Source: Ascarosepion bandense
Taxonomy: Eukaryota; Mollusca; Cephalopoda; Sepiida; Sepiidae
Assembly (NCBI GenBank): GCA_037127315.1
Contig: JBBBDQ010001187.1
Location: 461,001-525,000, forward strand
Length of the DNA stretch: 64,000 nucleotides
Direction of reading: 5' to 3'
The notes under the pieces: model-generated
Databases searched by the model: none
What the model saw: only the letters and a program-made list of their open reading frames with translations
Told to the model about the DNA's origin: nothing
Translations under genes and position numbers: made by a program
Part shown: positions 43,564-55,072 of the stretch, in pieces
Position numbering within the stretch: position 1 is the first letter of the stretch
Layout of the letters: every line of letters starts with the position of its first letter

Positions 43564-44345
43564 TGAGTGTCATTCAATAAATAAGGTGAACTTTTCGGTA
43601 TAACGACTTCTAATACAGATAGAAGCTTACTTTTTTTTATTTTTCAAAGTAGACTCCCAGCAGTATCACACACTTTTCCCATCTGTGCACAAGCTTCCGT
43701 ATTCCCTCAGCGTAGAAATCTTTGCCTCAGCCAATTGCTCACAGCACTTTTGACTTCATCGTCACTTTCAAACTTTGTCCCTCTCGTGAACACTTTCAAG
43801 GGACCAAACAGGTAAAAGTCTGAAGAGGCAAGTAAGAGGGATGAGGGAACACCCACTGGCAGATGACCTTGCCTACTGCAAGGTCATCATGGACAATTTT
43901 GTGTGCTGTCCCAACACATAGGCTCATGCCCTGCAATGTCATTCACTGTCACCCATCTGTCCGACTGAATGAGGTCATTGACTAATTCGATCACCTCAAA
44001 AGACCTCACTTCTGTAGGCCTCCTAGACCTGTCTTGATCCTCAACAATGTTCCGTACTTCTTTAAACAATTTATCCAACTTGTAGACATTTTTTGGCTGA
44101 AACATGTGGCACCATACACAGGTGACATTCTCCTATGAATTTCAACTGCTTTGCCCCCTTCAGCAACCAAAATCTTGATAACTGACCTATGTTCAATCCT
44201 GGAGCATGCTCCTTAGTCGGCCAGCTTTTTTAATCTCCAAAACTCTCAAATTTAAAACAAATAATTAAAAAAAGTGTAAGCTTCTAACTGTATTAGATGT
44301 CCTTATACCGAAGAAAAATTAATCTTATTTATTGAATGACACTCA
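43564..44345 (-). mobile_element. mariner-like element, internally deleted, 782 bp
   Basis: Inverted ends of about 70 bases (TGAGTGTCATTCAATAAATA at the left, mirrored at the right) are flanked by TA. On the minus strand a frame (43,887-44,105, extendable upstream in another frame) reads VEIHRRM, then FSQKNVYKL, EDQDRSRRPTEV and SDRWVTVNDIAG. This is the N-terminal helix-turn-helix half of a mariner transposase. After a jump, the strand resumes with C-terminal-like residues (FTCLVP, ESDDE-like, NWL). The catalytic DDE/D core between them is missing. It cannot transpose itself. Confidence 0.8.
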
Positions 44346-44399
44346 TATGCTATAATATATGTAATATTAAGAATTAAAGGAAATCTTTTTATCTGCCTG

Positions 44400-44880
44400 T
44401 TTTGATGGATGATTTTGTTCAAGTTGGACGTTCTAGTTGATCCTTGCTGGATGTCTCGTTCACCAAAAGTTATCATACTGATAATTGCCGGGAGTTCGAC
44501 CTGACTTTAATCGGAGGGTGTATAGATGTGGAGTGTTCTAGCCGACATCGGTTCTCACGAGGCCGAGGACTAGTATAAAGTTCCGAAACAGTGTGGAAGT
44601 TGGGCCTTGAGAATCATGGTTATTAGGTGTTGGTTTGACTGTCTGTGCTATGGGGAAGCGTGTTGGGCATTGGCCGGTTGGTGTGTGCTGGATCAGAGTC
44701 TGTCGAGTATGAGCGCGATAATCGGTGTCGGATTGGAGCCTCATGGCTGTATAGGTTGACGATCAGTGTTGGGGTGGGTGCTTGCTGGGTGTTAGTGTAG
44801 TGATATATGCCTGATTGAATACATAGGGGGAGTTCGTTAGAGCGTCCGGGTCGAATGAAGTACCTATCAAATAAAGGCAA
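44400..44880. other. G+T-rich stretch, unassigned
   Basis: Between about 44,500 and 44,870 the plus strand is unusually rich in G and T with little A-tract character. This is a clear compositional break from the AT-rich surroundings. Frames on the minus strand are rich in Pro, Thr and His and show no recognisable domain. Confidence 0.5.
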
Positions 44881-45032
44881 ATTAATGTCTAACTATTAGT
44901 TTATGTATGTATATAGGTGTATATTTTTTTTGTACTAGTAGACATGTTGGTATTTTGCTTTACTTGCTGATGTGTATGTGTATGTATCATATATTATGAT
45001 GTGCGTGTATATCTTGTATATATGTATGTATG

Positions 45033-45037
<5 letters not shown>

Positions 45038-45074
<37 letters not shown>
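45038..45074. repeat. (AT)n microsatellite
   Basis: A pure TA tract. Confidence 0.97.
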
Positions 45075-45078
<4 letters not shown>

Positions 45079-45135
45079 TTTTTGCATGTATATATCTTCA
45101 GATGTTCATGTATGCGTGTCTCTATGTATGTTTGT

Positions 45136-45379
45136 GTAATCCGCAGACAGATCTGTTTCGATGTATCACAGCTCATCAGTATGGCAAGACATCCGGATTG
45201 CTTCTTAACCCGGGATTGAAATCCGATCGAATTAGCGTCAGTCGGCGATTCTACCTCTGAGCTATGGGTGCTCGGCAGAAGACGGCAGACCTTTTAGCGT
45301 ATGCTGTATCATACACGAATAGACAGAATGCTCTAATTCATTACTGAACGAGCGATGCGTAGGTGCTAGAGTAGCTACT
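45136..45379 (-). mobile_element. SINE family 2, copy 3
   Basis: A full-length minus-strand copy. The leader starts AGTAGCTACTCTAGCACC (plus positions to 45,379). The tRNA-like segment has CATAGCTCAGAGGTAGAATC at 45,250-45,270 and a B box near 45,215. The 3' hammerhead motif follows. Of the three full-length copies, this one is not followed directly by (TA)n. Confidence 0.8.
45139..45185 (-). ncRNA. hammerhead ribozyme motif in SINE family 2, copy 3
   Basis: Minus strand: stem I GCCATA, core CTGATGA, stem II GCTGT...ACATC with one mismatch, core GAAA, stem III CAG/CTG, triplet GTC, stem I return TGCGGAT. Core bases are all intact. Confidence 0.8.
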
Positions 45380-45432
45380 GTTTTTTTCAAAGTCTACCAT
45401 TTTTCCAGAGTGGTCAATCAGGATGTGAGAGC

Positions 45433-45475
<43 letters not shown>
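45433..45475. repeat. (AT)n microsatellite
   Basis: A pure TA tract. Confidence 0.97.
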
Positions 45476-45476
<1 letters not shown>

Positions 45477-46237
45477 TTGTCTATGCCCTTTTATCTATGC
45501 GCGTATACTTCCCTCTGAATATTCCTGCGCTTATTTGCGTATGTTTTTGCCAGATTTTTTGTATAGTTATTTTCATATATGTGGTTATTTTATTTATATT
45601 TTGTATATGCTGGTCTGTAGAGTTTTAATCGTGTTCGTTTTTGTTTTTAGCTTGTGTATTTGCGTGAGTATATATCTAATTATGTTTATGTGTTCATGCA
45701 CTGAAATATGATTGTGTCTGCCTTGACCTCATTCCTTCAAGGTTATTGTCATATTACGAATTCGCTCTTACATGTATCCAATATTGTAGCCGCTACAGTT
45801 TATTTTCCAAACCTAGCTAAAAATTTGACAGACAAATTGACAAGTCGATAAAAACAAAATTTTGTAATTTGTGTATGTATATATGCGGGCGTATATTAAT
45901 CTGTATATGTCTCTGTTGCCAGTGTCTGCGTTTGTATACTCGTCTATTTTTCCATGTGTTGATGTTGGTAGGTTTGTATGTGTGCGTTCATATCTTTTCC
46001 TCGTTTTATATGAATAACTGTCTAAATCTAATAATTTTTGCTGAACTTTGGATTTAAAATTTGCAATAAAAATAAAGTAAATCTAGTAGTAGTTTAATCA
46101 AACATTAATATTAATGCCCCCAAAATTTGATTTTTGAGTCTGCTCACATATTCGTCAAAGTAGAAGTTACTTTATTCAGATTGGTTCACATTGTCTATGC
46201 AACAATGCCTCCCTGATTAAGGGGACTTGAAATTAAA

Positions 46238-46271
<34 letters not shown>

Positions 46272-46479
46272 GTAAGTAAGTGGTTTAAACGAATGGATAT
46301 ATATATATTACACATATATATTGCAGAGTTTGATATTTACTTTTAAAAAGTGCTCAATACAGAATTAAGCATAGATATATAACTATTATTGTTATTATAA
46401 TGAAAGAATACATCAATAGAATTATTATTAATTATTGTTAATAGATTACTGCAACCCAAATCATTATCAGACTGACTGA
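45476..46479. other. unassigned stretch
   Basis: It contains an (AT)n tract at about 46,241-46,270. No gene recognised. Confidence 0.5.
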
Positions 46480-46642
46480 TGATAAAATATTGAACATGGG
46501 TGATAGAATATTGAACATGGGTGATAGAATATTGAACATGGATGATAGAATATTGAACATGGGTGATAGAATATTGAACATGGGTGATAGAATATTGAAC
46601 ATGGGTGATAGAATATTGAACATGGGTGATAGAATATTGAAC
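46480..46642. repeat. 21-bp minisatellite, 7.8 copies
   Basis: The unit TGATAGAATATTGAACATGGG is repeated head to tail with only two or three substitutions. Because 21 is a multiple of three, the minus strand yields a perfect MFNILSP repeat peptide. There is no spacer variation. Confidence 0.95.
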
Positions 46643-46723
46643 TTAAAAGCTAATAGTAATACACAATAGTCTTTATTATAATAGAGAGGATGTATGTGTG
46701 CGTTTGTATGTATGTGTGTGTTT

Positions 46724-46754
<31 letters not shown>

Positions 46755-46856
46755 CGTTTTTATTAGAGCTTAAAATTTATTTTTACTTTTCAGAATATAA
46801 ATAATATAAAAATTTTCCATACTAGCACAAAAGAGGGATTGCTTCCCAAATACAGT

Positions 46857-46901
46857 CTCTCTCTTTCTTTCTCCCTCTCTCTCTCTCTCCCTCCCCTCCC
46901 C

Positions 46902-46949
<48 letters not shown>
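46857..46949. repeat. (CT)n-(AT)n microsatellite
   Basis: A CT-rich tract passes into a TA tract that adjoins the 3' end of a SINE family 2 copy. Confidence 0.95.
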
Positions 46950-47052
46950 TGTCATCTGCAGACAGATCTGTTTCGCTGTATCACTGCTCATCAGTACGGT
47001 TAAACTCCGATTGCTTTTTAACCCAGGATTGAAACCCGACCGAATTGGCGTC
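46950..47052 (-). mobile_element. SINE family 2, copy 4 (5'-truncated)
   Basis: Only the B-box part of the tRNA-like segment and the 3' hammerhead remain. The copy ends at CGAATTGGCG, where the palindrome at 47,063 region begins a few bases later. Confidence 0.75.
46954..47000 (-). ncRNA. hammerhead ribozyme motif in SINE family 2, copy 4
   Basis: Minus strand: stem I ACCGTA, core CTGATGA, stem II GCAGT...ACAGC with one mismatch, core GAAA, stem III CAG/CTG, triplet GTC, return strand TGCAGAT. It shows CCGTA where the other copies differ, which supports a perfect consensus stem I. Confidence 0.75.
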
Positions 47053-47062
47053 ATATCTATAT

Positions 47063-47297
47063 ATACTGTAATAGTTGTTACAACGGGTTATAAATTCATA
47101 GTATCACTACACAACAATTTTCGCGTTTCGAAGCTGCTTTATGTGCTTCTCATCAGGTGACGAAGTTGGAATGAAAAAATGTTGGATTTTCATTCCAACT
47201 TTGTCACTTGATGAGCGTAAAGCAGCTTCGAAACGCGAAAATTGTTGTGTAGTGATACTAGGAATTTATAAACCACTGTAACAACTATTACAATATA
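47063..47297. mobile_element. 235-bp palindrome with paired hammerheads (fold family 3)
   Basis: The arms pair from ATACTGTAATAGTTGTTAC at the left to its complement at 47,297, with a spacer of about 20 bases near 47,170-47,190. Each arm carries a hammerhead-type motif pointing at the other. The left-arm motif (minus strand) is intact. In the right arm (plus strand, about 47,200-47,262), CTTGATGA replaces CCTGATGA and stem II is shortened. Confidence 0.85.
47103..47161 (-). ncRNA. hammerhead ribozyme motif, fold family 3
   Basis: Minus strand: stem I GTCAC, core CTGATGA (plus 47,150-47,156), stem II GAAGC/GCTTC with a ten-base loop, core GAAA (plus 47,126-47,129), stem III CGCG...TGTG with G-U pairs, triplet GTA, stem I return GTGAT. 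All core positions match a type I hammerhead. Predicted cleavage lies between plus 47,108 and 47,107. Confidence 0.75.
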
Positions 47298-48690
47298 ACG
47301 CTCTACGTTTTATCGAGCACTGTTTATAAAAGTAAATGCATGAACAGCGGGTAATAAAAACTACGAGTTCCACAACTTTGTTACAATATATATATATATA
47401 ACTTGTAAATCAAAGCTTCATATTGGCTGTTACTTTTTTAAACTAATTGCGTACAAGACTATTCTGTTTATAGTTCACAAGGCTCTTTAACACACGTACT
47501 GAATCTTCTTACTTAATGCATATCGCAAATTTGAAGTAATACAATTAGTCACCTCGACTTTGTTTTGTGGCTTCGGGTTTGGCAAACTTGTTTTGCCAGA
47601 ACAATTACCACAATCATCACTGGAGGAACCATAACTTCAGCTTTGTGTCAAATCTAAGCTACACGGAATGAATCTGTGTATGTGTCTCTGCGAGGCTTTG
47701 TCCTCGTATTCCTTGTTATTCTTTCTTGATTCCTAATATCTAAACAGACAGACACATAAAAACAGTGGGGAAAGGTTTTATGACGGGTGACAATTTTTGT
47801 GTTGGCTCGTAAATTTTCACTGTCTTCTCTTCAGACGTTATCGTTTACAATCCTGCTCTAACTGACACGAAGAAGTGACATTAATTTCTTGAGTAATCCT
47901 CTTAGTGCAATGTAAGAGTAACAAAATAATATAATGACCACTTATGTTTGTGATTATTAATGTCTCGCAAAAAATCAAAAAATACTGAATAATAAAATCT
48001 GATATATCATTTAGTAATAAACTCTTTTGACTGTTTTTGTGCTCTACCTACTTATAAAAAATGATAAAAAAACGAAGCAATCAAGCAATTGAAACATATC
48101 AGTCTCTAAAATCAGTCGTCCAAAAATATTAATTAGAAAGTTCATAGAAAGCTGAACGTAGAATGTAGTGAGATAAAAAAAAATTCAATAAAAAAGAGTG
48201 AGAAATGAAAGATAGAAAGACTATTTCGTTTTACGAGTTACGCGCCTTAATGTTAAGTTAACAGTTAATAAGAAAAAAGGATGAAAATCACCCGGCCGAG
48301 GTGAAATCCCGATTGATCAGTTCGCATTAACACTTTCAGAAAAAAAAATACCTTAATCAAACTATTCTAAAAAAACAAAAAGTAATCATTGCGGAATTTT
48401 CTATTTTAGAGACCTCGGTCATGCTTGGTTAACTGGCCTTGTGTCAAACACGTCCGAAGTACCCACAATTTAAATATCAGAAAATTGAAGGTTGAAATGT
48501 GAAAGGATAAAATATTTCATGTGTATATTGAAGCAATGATTTATTTACGGAATGAAAAATGTGTAAGAAGAAAAATATAAGTGAAATTTTGTAAACTGAG
48601 CACGATAATATATATGCAAGAAGATTGAGAAAATCATGCAATTTTGTAATTAAAATTGTTCATAATAGTAACATAAGTATTTGAAATTTC
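47298..48690. other. unassigned stretch
   Basis: A GAGCACTGTTTATAAA motif at about 47,318 recurs near other fold-backs. No gene recognised. Confidence 0.5.
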
Positions 48691-48879
48691 GTAGACGTTT
48701 AGAGTTCATGCTTGTGTAGCAGTGGATTGTAAAGGCCTTGTTCCTTCCTCTTGTTATTAGGACGCGACAGGTTGAGAAAAAGAGAAGGCAAAACAAATAA
48801 AGGAGTGGTCCTTAACACGTGCCCATTTAGTTGTGTGTTGTTCTCTTTAGCGTCGTAGTGTGAAAATGAAGAAAGAGAC

Positions 48880-49030
48880 GTTGGAAGTGAGGGCGAATGG
48901 AACTGACGTACTCTGCATCCGGGTTGACGTGGAGTGAAAAAGATGGAAAGAAAATTGGCAGTGAGGGCGAATGAAACTGGGACGTGCCCTGCGTCCGAGT
49001 CGGATTCTAGAATTTTCTTTCGGTACATTG
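48880..49030. repeat. 74-bp imperfect direct duplication
   Basis: GTGAGGGCGAATGGAACTG at 48,887 recurs as GTGAGGGCGAATGAAACTG at 48,961. The following CCTGCGTCCG-like sequence is also shared. This segment is less AT-rich than its surroundings. Confidence 0.7.
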
Positions 49031-49302
49031 CCACGTGCTCCTCAGCTAACCGCTTCCATCTGAGTGTGTGTGACCGGTCAGTATAGAATTCTGGTCGATT
49101 CTTTTTAGCTATTCAAAAATCCGTTTCGCTGACATATTTTGAAGATCTTGATTTTTATAAAATCGGGATTCAGAATATGATTATTCACACCGACTTGTGA
49201 ATTTTTTAGTTGGGTTTTTCCAAAGTCGTTTGAATCACTTTTTGCGGGTGTCCAATTTTATTTTGGATATTTCCCAAATGTTGTAGTCGTTTGAATCTGA
49301 TA

Positions 49303-49635
49303 TTTTGAAGGTGTGCAATTTATTTTGTGTGTTTAATTGGTTGATGGATTATATAGAATTTGTATCCTATACTATATGTTATTTTCTAGTTTCGGGAAGA
49401 AAATGAAGTAATGGTTGGCGGCTCGAATTGAGGAATACCAGTTATAATTCCGGTTGAGTTTAATGAATTTTGAAGGTGTGCAATTTATTTTGTGTGTTTA
49501 ATTGGTTGATGGATTATATAGAATTTGTATCCTATACTATATGTTATTTTCTAGTTTCGGGAAGAAAATGAAGTAATGGTTGGCGTCTCGAATTGAGGAA
49601 TACCAGTTCTAATTCCGGTTGAGTTTAATGAATTT
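49303..49635. repeat. 165-bp tandem duplication, two copies
   Basis: TTTTGAAGGTGTGCAATTTA starts at 49,303 and again at 49,468. The two units differ at only two positions that I can see, so the duplication is recent. The unit includes a fragment resembling the SINE family 1 body; the following bases to about 49,715 (AATATCCTTGGGAAGGTGTG, GGACAGACTG) continue that resemblance. Confidence 0.9.
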
Positions 49636-49715
49636 ACCTACATGCTAATATCCTTGGGAAGGTGTGGATGTATCTCATTTCCCCCAAGTTACGTGTAAAT
49701 AAAGGGACAGACTGC

Positions 49716-50800
49716 GTTCACTAATCGTAACAGGTCTAGAAGAAGGAAAAACCTGAAATCAGGAGCAGCTCGATCTGAGGGTTTGCCTAGGATTAGTGCG
49801 TTGGGTTAACACATCTACCTGTAAAAAAGTACATTTACAGAAGCATTGTCGACCACGAAACCATCCTAGAACAAGGCCTAAATTTCACTGGGATGACTCT
49901 GCATTTGCGCCGAATCTATTTAATAGGTAAGAGGAACATGCCTCTCCACAACTGTCATTGCAATGGTTATATCCCGACGTACCATGTTTTACTATTCATT
50001 TACACAAAATCGTTTTGTGCAGTTATTCGCTGTTCTCTTTTTTTTCAACGTGTCCTCTGAGTATCAAATAATTCATGTTGTACTTTTTCAATTTTGAGTT
50101 ACAGAAATTTCAACTGTCTAATACTACATACACGTTTCTTTTTTTGCTTAAAAAACCAAAAACGATAAGACAACCAGCATATGAATATATGATAATTCTG
50201 AAAACCAACAAGACTTTTAAAAATACAGTGACACTGACATAACTCAAAAACATTGTACATATCTAGCAAAAACATCGTCAACAAAAGTTTCATAATGCTT
50301 ATAAATTCAAAATTCTTGAATATATATTTAAATTTTCTCTGGAAACCTGGAAAATGTTACAAAATATAGAATATATAACAAAGATCATTAGCTGGTCTTC
50401 AACCAAACTTGCGTAAAAGAAAAAATCCATCCCAAATACATCAAATTCTAACTGGACATATCCAGATGTATGAATATGTGTGTGTGTGTGTGGTGTGTGA
50501 ATGTAATATTAAGGGTATAAGTAGGTATCGTTTCGATCCTGCTTAAAAACCAATTAGAGAAGACAGCTGCAATAGATAAGGAAAAGCATGCATTTTTCTG
50601 AAAGAAAACCAATCTTCCAGATGTTTACGACTCACGCAGATGCGGCAATTGATTTCCACAAGTCCTAATCTGTTTACTTCAGGCGAACACAAGCTTAAAA
50701 ATCATTGATGTCTCTTCGATTTTGGCAAGTGAAAATAGAGAAAAATGAAAATAATTGCAAGCAAAGGTTAACTTCGTAGAACTACGACAATAAGAAATGG
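49716..50800. other. unassigned stretch
   Basis: A short (GT)n patch lies near 50,476. No gene recognised. Confidence 0.5.
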
Positions 50801-50963
50801 TCACTCTCTCTCTCTCTCTCTCTCGATATATATATATGTATATATATGTAGAGAGAGAGACAGACAGACAGAGAAAGAGAGAGAGAAAGGGTGTTAGTTG
50901 AAAGGTATCGAAGGTATAACATGACGTCCATTTTGTTTAAGCCTATGTTTTGTTTCTCTGGGT

Positions 50964-51013
<50 letters not shown>
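50801..51013. repeat. microsatellite cluster: (CT)n, (AT)n, (GA)n, (AT)n
   Basis: CT at 50,801-50,823, AT to 50,850, GA/CAGA to about 50,888, and a long AT tract at 50,970-51,013. Confidence 0.9.
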
Positions 51014-51015
<2 letters not shown>

Positions 51016-51094
51016 ATTGTTGCATTACTAAGTTTTGGTTATAATAAAATTAGACTTTTGAATATTCTTCATTAATAACTCGCTTAAATATGAA

Positions 51095-51096
<2 letters not shown>

Positions 51097-51172
<76 letters not shown>
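51097..51172. repeat. (AT)n-(GT)n microsatellite
   Basis: About 30 bases of AT followed by about 46 bases of GT. Confidence 0.97.
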
Positions 51173-51174
<2 letters not shown>

Positions 51175-51623
51175 TCAGTGGAAAAGAAGATAAATGTAAT
51201 TTATGCCATAAAAATTTAAATAACCCCTAATTATTAAAAAAGAGAAAAGGATTGATGATCACATGTAGGCATAAAAACAAATACCTGTTGAAAACTGTTG
51301 ATCTAGATTAATTTTAACGGTAGATTGTAACCTATCACTTTTAGATTTTTCTCTGTTTATCATAATCTTATATCGATTATATATAATTATTTGATAGTTA
51401 TAGGTCCGTTTATTTTAATGCAATTTAAAAAATAATAGTTCCCGTTTATTTTAAACATAAGATATAAATCTACTCTATTCCAAAAGCATCTGCAAATTCC
51501 CGCATATTAATATTAATAGAAATATTATTATATGGACATCACCTACCAGACATTTTTATTAAAATTTGAATTATGCAATGTTGAGTCTTAGTTATATTAC
51601 ATCGAACACTTATTTCCTCTGTG

Positions 51624-51629
<6 letters not shown>
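51173..51629. other. unassigned AT-rich stretch
   Basis: Nothing recognised. Confidence 0.5.

Positions 51630-51672
<43 letters not shown>
51630..51672. repeat. (AT)n microsatellite
   Basis: A pure TA tract. Confidence 0.97.
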
Positions 51673-51677
<5 letters not shown>

Positions 51678-51835
51678 CTATATAATAAAGAATTCATCAT
51701 TTTTAGGGTACAGAATTTCTCATGTTTAGGAATCCTAATTTAACTATGTCTCTATCTTCAAGCGACTAGTTAGTTCTGCATACTGTAAAATTAAAAATAA
51801 ATGTTAAGGAACAGTAAATTTCTTATTGTCCTTTC

Positions 51836-51838
<3 letters not shown>

Positions 51839-51873
<35 letters not shown>
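51839..51873. repeat. (AT)n tract at the 5' edge of a Gypsy relic
   Basis: A pure TA tract ending 16 bases before the gag ATG. Confidence 0.95.
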
Positions 51874-51875
<2 letters not shown>

Positions 51876-51888
51876 AGAAACTGTAAAA

Positions 51889-53795
51889 ATGGATTTCCAA
51901 GCAACAGTTGTTGAACTGTTAAAAAAACAATTCGAATTCCAACAAAGATTGGAAGAGAAGCAAATAGAAATGCAACAAAAATGAAACCAGACACATGGAA
52001 TTACAAGAATTAACACTAAAAGTGATAAACAACAAAGAACAGAACAGCGAAAAAGAGTCTACATCTTCTCAGAACGCAATATAGAAATCAATTGCCGATT
52101 TCAGATTCTTTGTTGATGAGGATAAAACCTTCCAAACTACTTAAAGAGATGCGAGAACTTTTATAAAATTGACTGCTAGACAGGGTCAGACACAAAGAAA
52201 TTGAGGTTGTTATTAAGGAAAATCGTAACGTCCGAACATACAAAGTTGGTTGTCAACATATTGCCCCAAAATACCAACGAATTAACTTTCAAGGAAGCAG
52301 TGAAATGCTTAACAAAACTGTTCAGCCTGAAGATCTCATTTTTTCGATAAAAGATAGAAATGCTTCAACCTAACTAAGAAAGACGACGATGACTACACCA
52401 CATTCGCATCAATTGTAAATAAACATTGCGACGATTTGAAACTATCAGAGCTCTCTTCAGACAATTTCAAGTTTTTATTTTTTGTCCAGAGACTACTATC
52501 AACGAAAGACTCTGAAATGAGAAAAATCATTTTGACAAAACTGTAAAACGAGCCGGAACTGACATTGCAGAAACTAGCATAAGACTGTCAAATGTGTTTA
52601 AGCGTCAAGAAAGACTCAAGGGACATAGAAGAATTGGGCATTGCACATATACGAAAAGTAAACAGAAAGACATATTTGCAACCCTCCTCAAAGAAAAATC
52701 AAAACAGAAATACACAATTTTACCATCCCCAAACCAATAATCAAAACAATTGTGAATTCAAAAAGAATCCTCCTCCTAGTCCGTGCTATAGATGTCGAGC
52801 TCTTCACTGGTACAAAGACTGCATGTACCGTTATAAAACCTGTTTAGCATGTAACAGAATAGGACACAAAGTTCGCATTGCAGAATTAGAACTGGAAATA
52901 GAAGCAGGGCAAGAGCTGCCAGAAGATGAGGACCGAATAATCAGAAGAAAATAGTAGTAGCAGAAATTCTAAACAAAAGAATAAAATTACAGCTTGATTC
53001 AGGCTCCGAATTGACTATCATTAGTTGACAAACATGGAGAAAACTGAATAAGCCCACCATGCTAGGTACAAACAAAATTGCAAGATTAGTAACAGGAAGA
53101 ATGAAATTCGACGGAGAGGTAATCACGAATGTAACATTCAATGGAAAAACAAAAAACTCAAAATGTTCGTTTTAAAAAAATACTGTTAACCTTTTCGGCA
53201 CCGATTGGATGCAGAAATTTGCTTTATGGGACTTATCTATTAACACTTTCTGTCAGAATGTAGAAAGTGAACCTACAGAAGCAGAGAAATTAAAAGAAAA
53301 ACCAAAAGAACAGTTCCCCGACGTATTCTCACCATTATTGGGTCGAAATTAAAAGGGAGCAGTAAAAATAGGACTCAAAGAGGCGCACAACCAATATTTA
53401 AAAAGAAAAGAAATGTTTTCTTTACATCAATAGGAAAAATTGATAAGGAACTATGTGTAGAAACAGGGATACTAACGAAAGTAAAATTCAGCCAGTGGGC
53501 TGCGCCGACCTCTTTGTTAAGAAAAAATCAGGCGAAATTCGTGTTTGTGCGGATTTTTCAACTGGGCTTAGCAACGCAATAAAAGATTACCATTACCCGC
53601 TTCCCAGCCCAGAGGAAGTATTCCCAAGATTAAATGGCTGCAGAGTTATCATCACCAGAATTATCAGAAGGTTTTCATCAGGTTGGCATCAGAAAGTTAG
53701 TTGGTTTGTGTGGATTAGTGTAGGAGAAAAAGATATACATTTTTCATGTTATTATAGAATTTTATTAAAAGAAACCAATAACAAGAATAGGTAGT
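51889..53795 (+). pseudogene. mag-lineage Gypsy retrotransposon relic (gag-protease-RT start)
   Basis: An ATG at 51,889 opens a gag-like coiled-coil frame (MDFQATVVELLKKQ), which is soon frameshifted. Frame 52,592-52,954 holds a zinc knuckle CYRCRALHWYKDC, the CX2CX3HX4C spacing typical of the mag group. A second knuckle, CLACNRIGH, has lost its last Cys. An aspartic-protease motif LQLDSGSELT lies near 52,990. After several stops come FSQWAAP and, in frame 53,453-53,794, KKSGEIRVCADF and YPLPSPEEVFPRLNGC, the opening of RT. Sequence decays at the motif A position, and no RNase H, integrase or LTR is seen. It is dead and truncated at both ends. Confidence 0.8.
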
Positions 53796-53799
53796 AGTA

Positions 53800-54560
53800 G
53801 TTAATGTTCAATGAGAAACAAGTAATGAGTTAAGGGTATCAAGAGTTGTAGAAAATGTTCGTAGTAGTAAATTGTTGGAAAGTGTTTATGCGTACGTACG
53901 TATGTATGTATGAGCGTTTGTTTGATAGGAATTAACTTGGATGGAGAAAAGAAGTAAAATTAATCAGCACACGAGAAAGAAGGAGAAGAAGGACAATGTG
54001 CGACGTGGTAGAAGTTTTTCTCATTACATTTTAATTGTGTCACTTGCTGCTAACATCTGAGTGATTGACGCTGATCAAAACAATTTATATATATTCTGTT
54101 AGAATTTTGCACTGGATCGCTAAGTCTCTTTAGTCTTGCAAATCACTTTCATTGGTCAGAAAATCAATTTAACATTTACTTGCGAAATCCGATTTCGACT
54201 TTTTCTTTAAGCACATGGTTAATCCTTTTTCTGTTTGGGAAAAACTAGGATTTTACATGTTATTGTGAATTTTGGTAAAAGTGAAGAAGGAGGTTGATTT
54301 TAATTCTGAATTTTCTATCCACAGCATGATCATGGAAAAGCAACGTCAGACCTTGTCAGGACATAAATGAGTGACCACTTGGGAATATTATATACTGTAA
54401 GCTTGAATGTTTGGATGGTGTAATGAATAACAGTTTGGAATCGGAAATCTGAGATAGTGTTCAATTACAGTCGGGTTCGTTATACTCATTTACACGCTAA
54501 TGCAATTGAAAAATATATAAATCAAGTTCTTCTCTCATTTGCTATAGGTAAAGTCCCCTT
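53800..54560. other. unassigned stretch
   Basis: No gene or repeat recognised downstream of the Gypsy relic. Confidence 0.5.
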
Positions 54561-54562
54561 AT

Positions 54563-55022
54563 TCTTTTTCTATCTGCCGTGTCCCTTCAGCACGTAGGCA
54601 ATCATGGCTTTCCTCATTTCCCTATTTCTAGTGTCTTATAGCACTCTTTTTCCTGTTACTCCACCTAAAACTTGCTCTGATATACATTTGCTCAAGTCAG
54701 TTAAATAAGTTACGCAATGCTTTTCCCTGCCACTGCTTCCCTCTATCAGACCTGTGAATATCAGATTCTCCACGCTATTCTTCTTAATTACATTTTCGAT
54801 GAACTGCAGCTGCCTTTTCCTGATGTTAACTATTAATTTCCTTTTCGTTTTTATCCTCTCCCAAACCTGATCGTTGCTCTCATGTTCAGTCCATGGTATC
54901 CTCAGCATCATTCCGTAGATATATATTTCGATTGCATCTTTGAAGAGACTGTTCAGCATTCACTGCCTTATTGAAAAAACAGACATCACATAGCAACCCA
55001 GTAATCTTTTCTTTGTTTCTAA
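54563..55022 (-). mobile_element. RTE-like LINE 3' fragment (family B)
   Basis: It begins with the TCTATCTGCCGTGTCC form of the tail and extends to the YGSE-region equivalent near 55,020. A minus-strand frame (54,636-54,959) reads MLRIPWTEHESNDQVWERI and RKRQLQFIENV. Substitutions are more numerous than in the 9256 copy. Confidence 0.75.
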
Positions 55023-55072
55023 TTACCTCCAAATACCACTATTACATAGAAAAATATTTTAATTTAAAAACT

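Noticed and set aside
46480..46642. Possible CRISPR array
   Set aside because: The 21-base units are directly adjacent with no unique spacers, and the genome is eukaryotic.
47810..47845. CTGAAGA and GAAA on the minus strand, hammerhead-like
   Set aside because: No stem II can pair between the two boxes and stem I does not match, so it is likely chance or too eroded.
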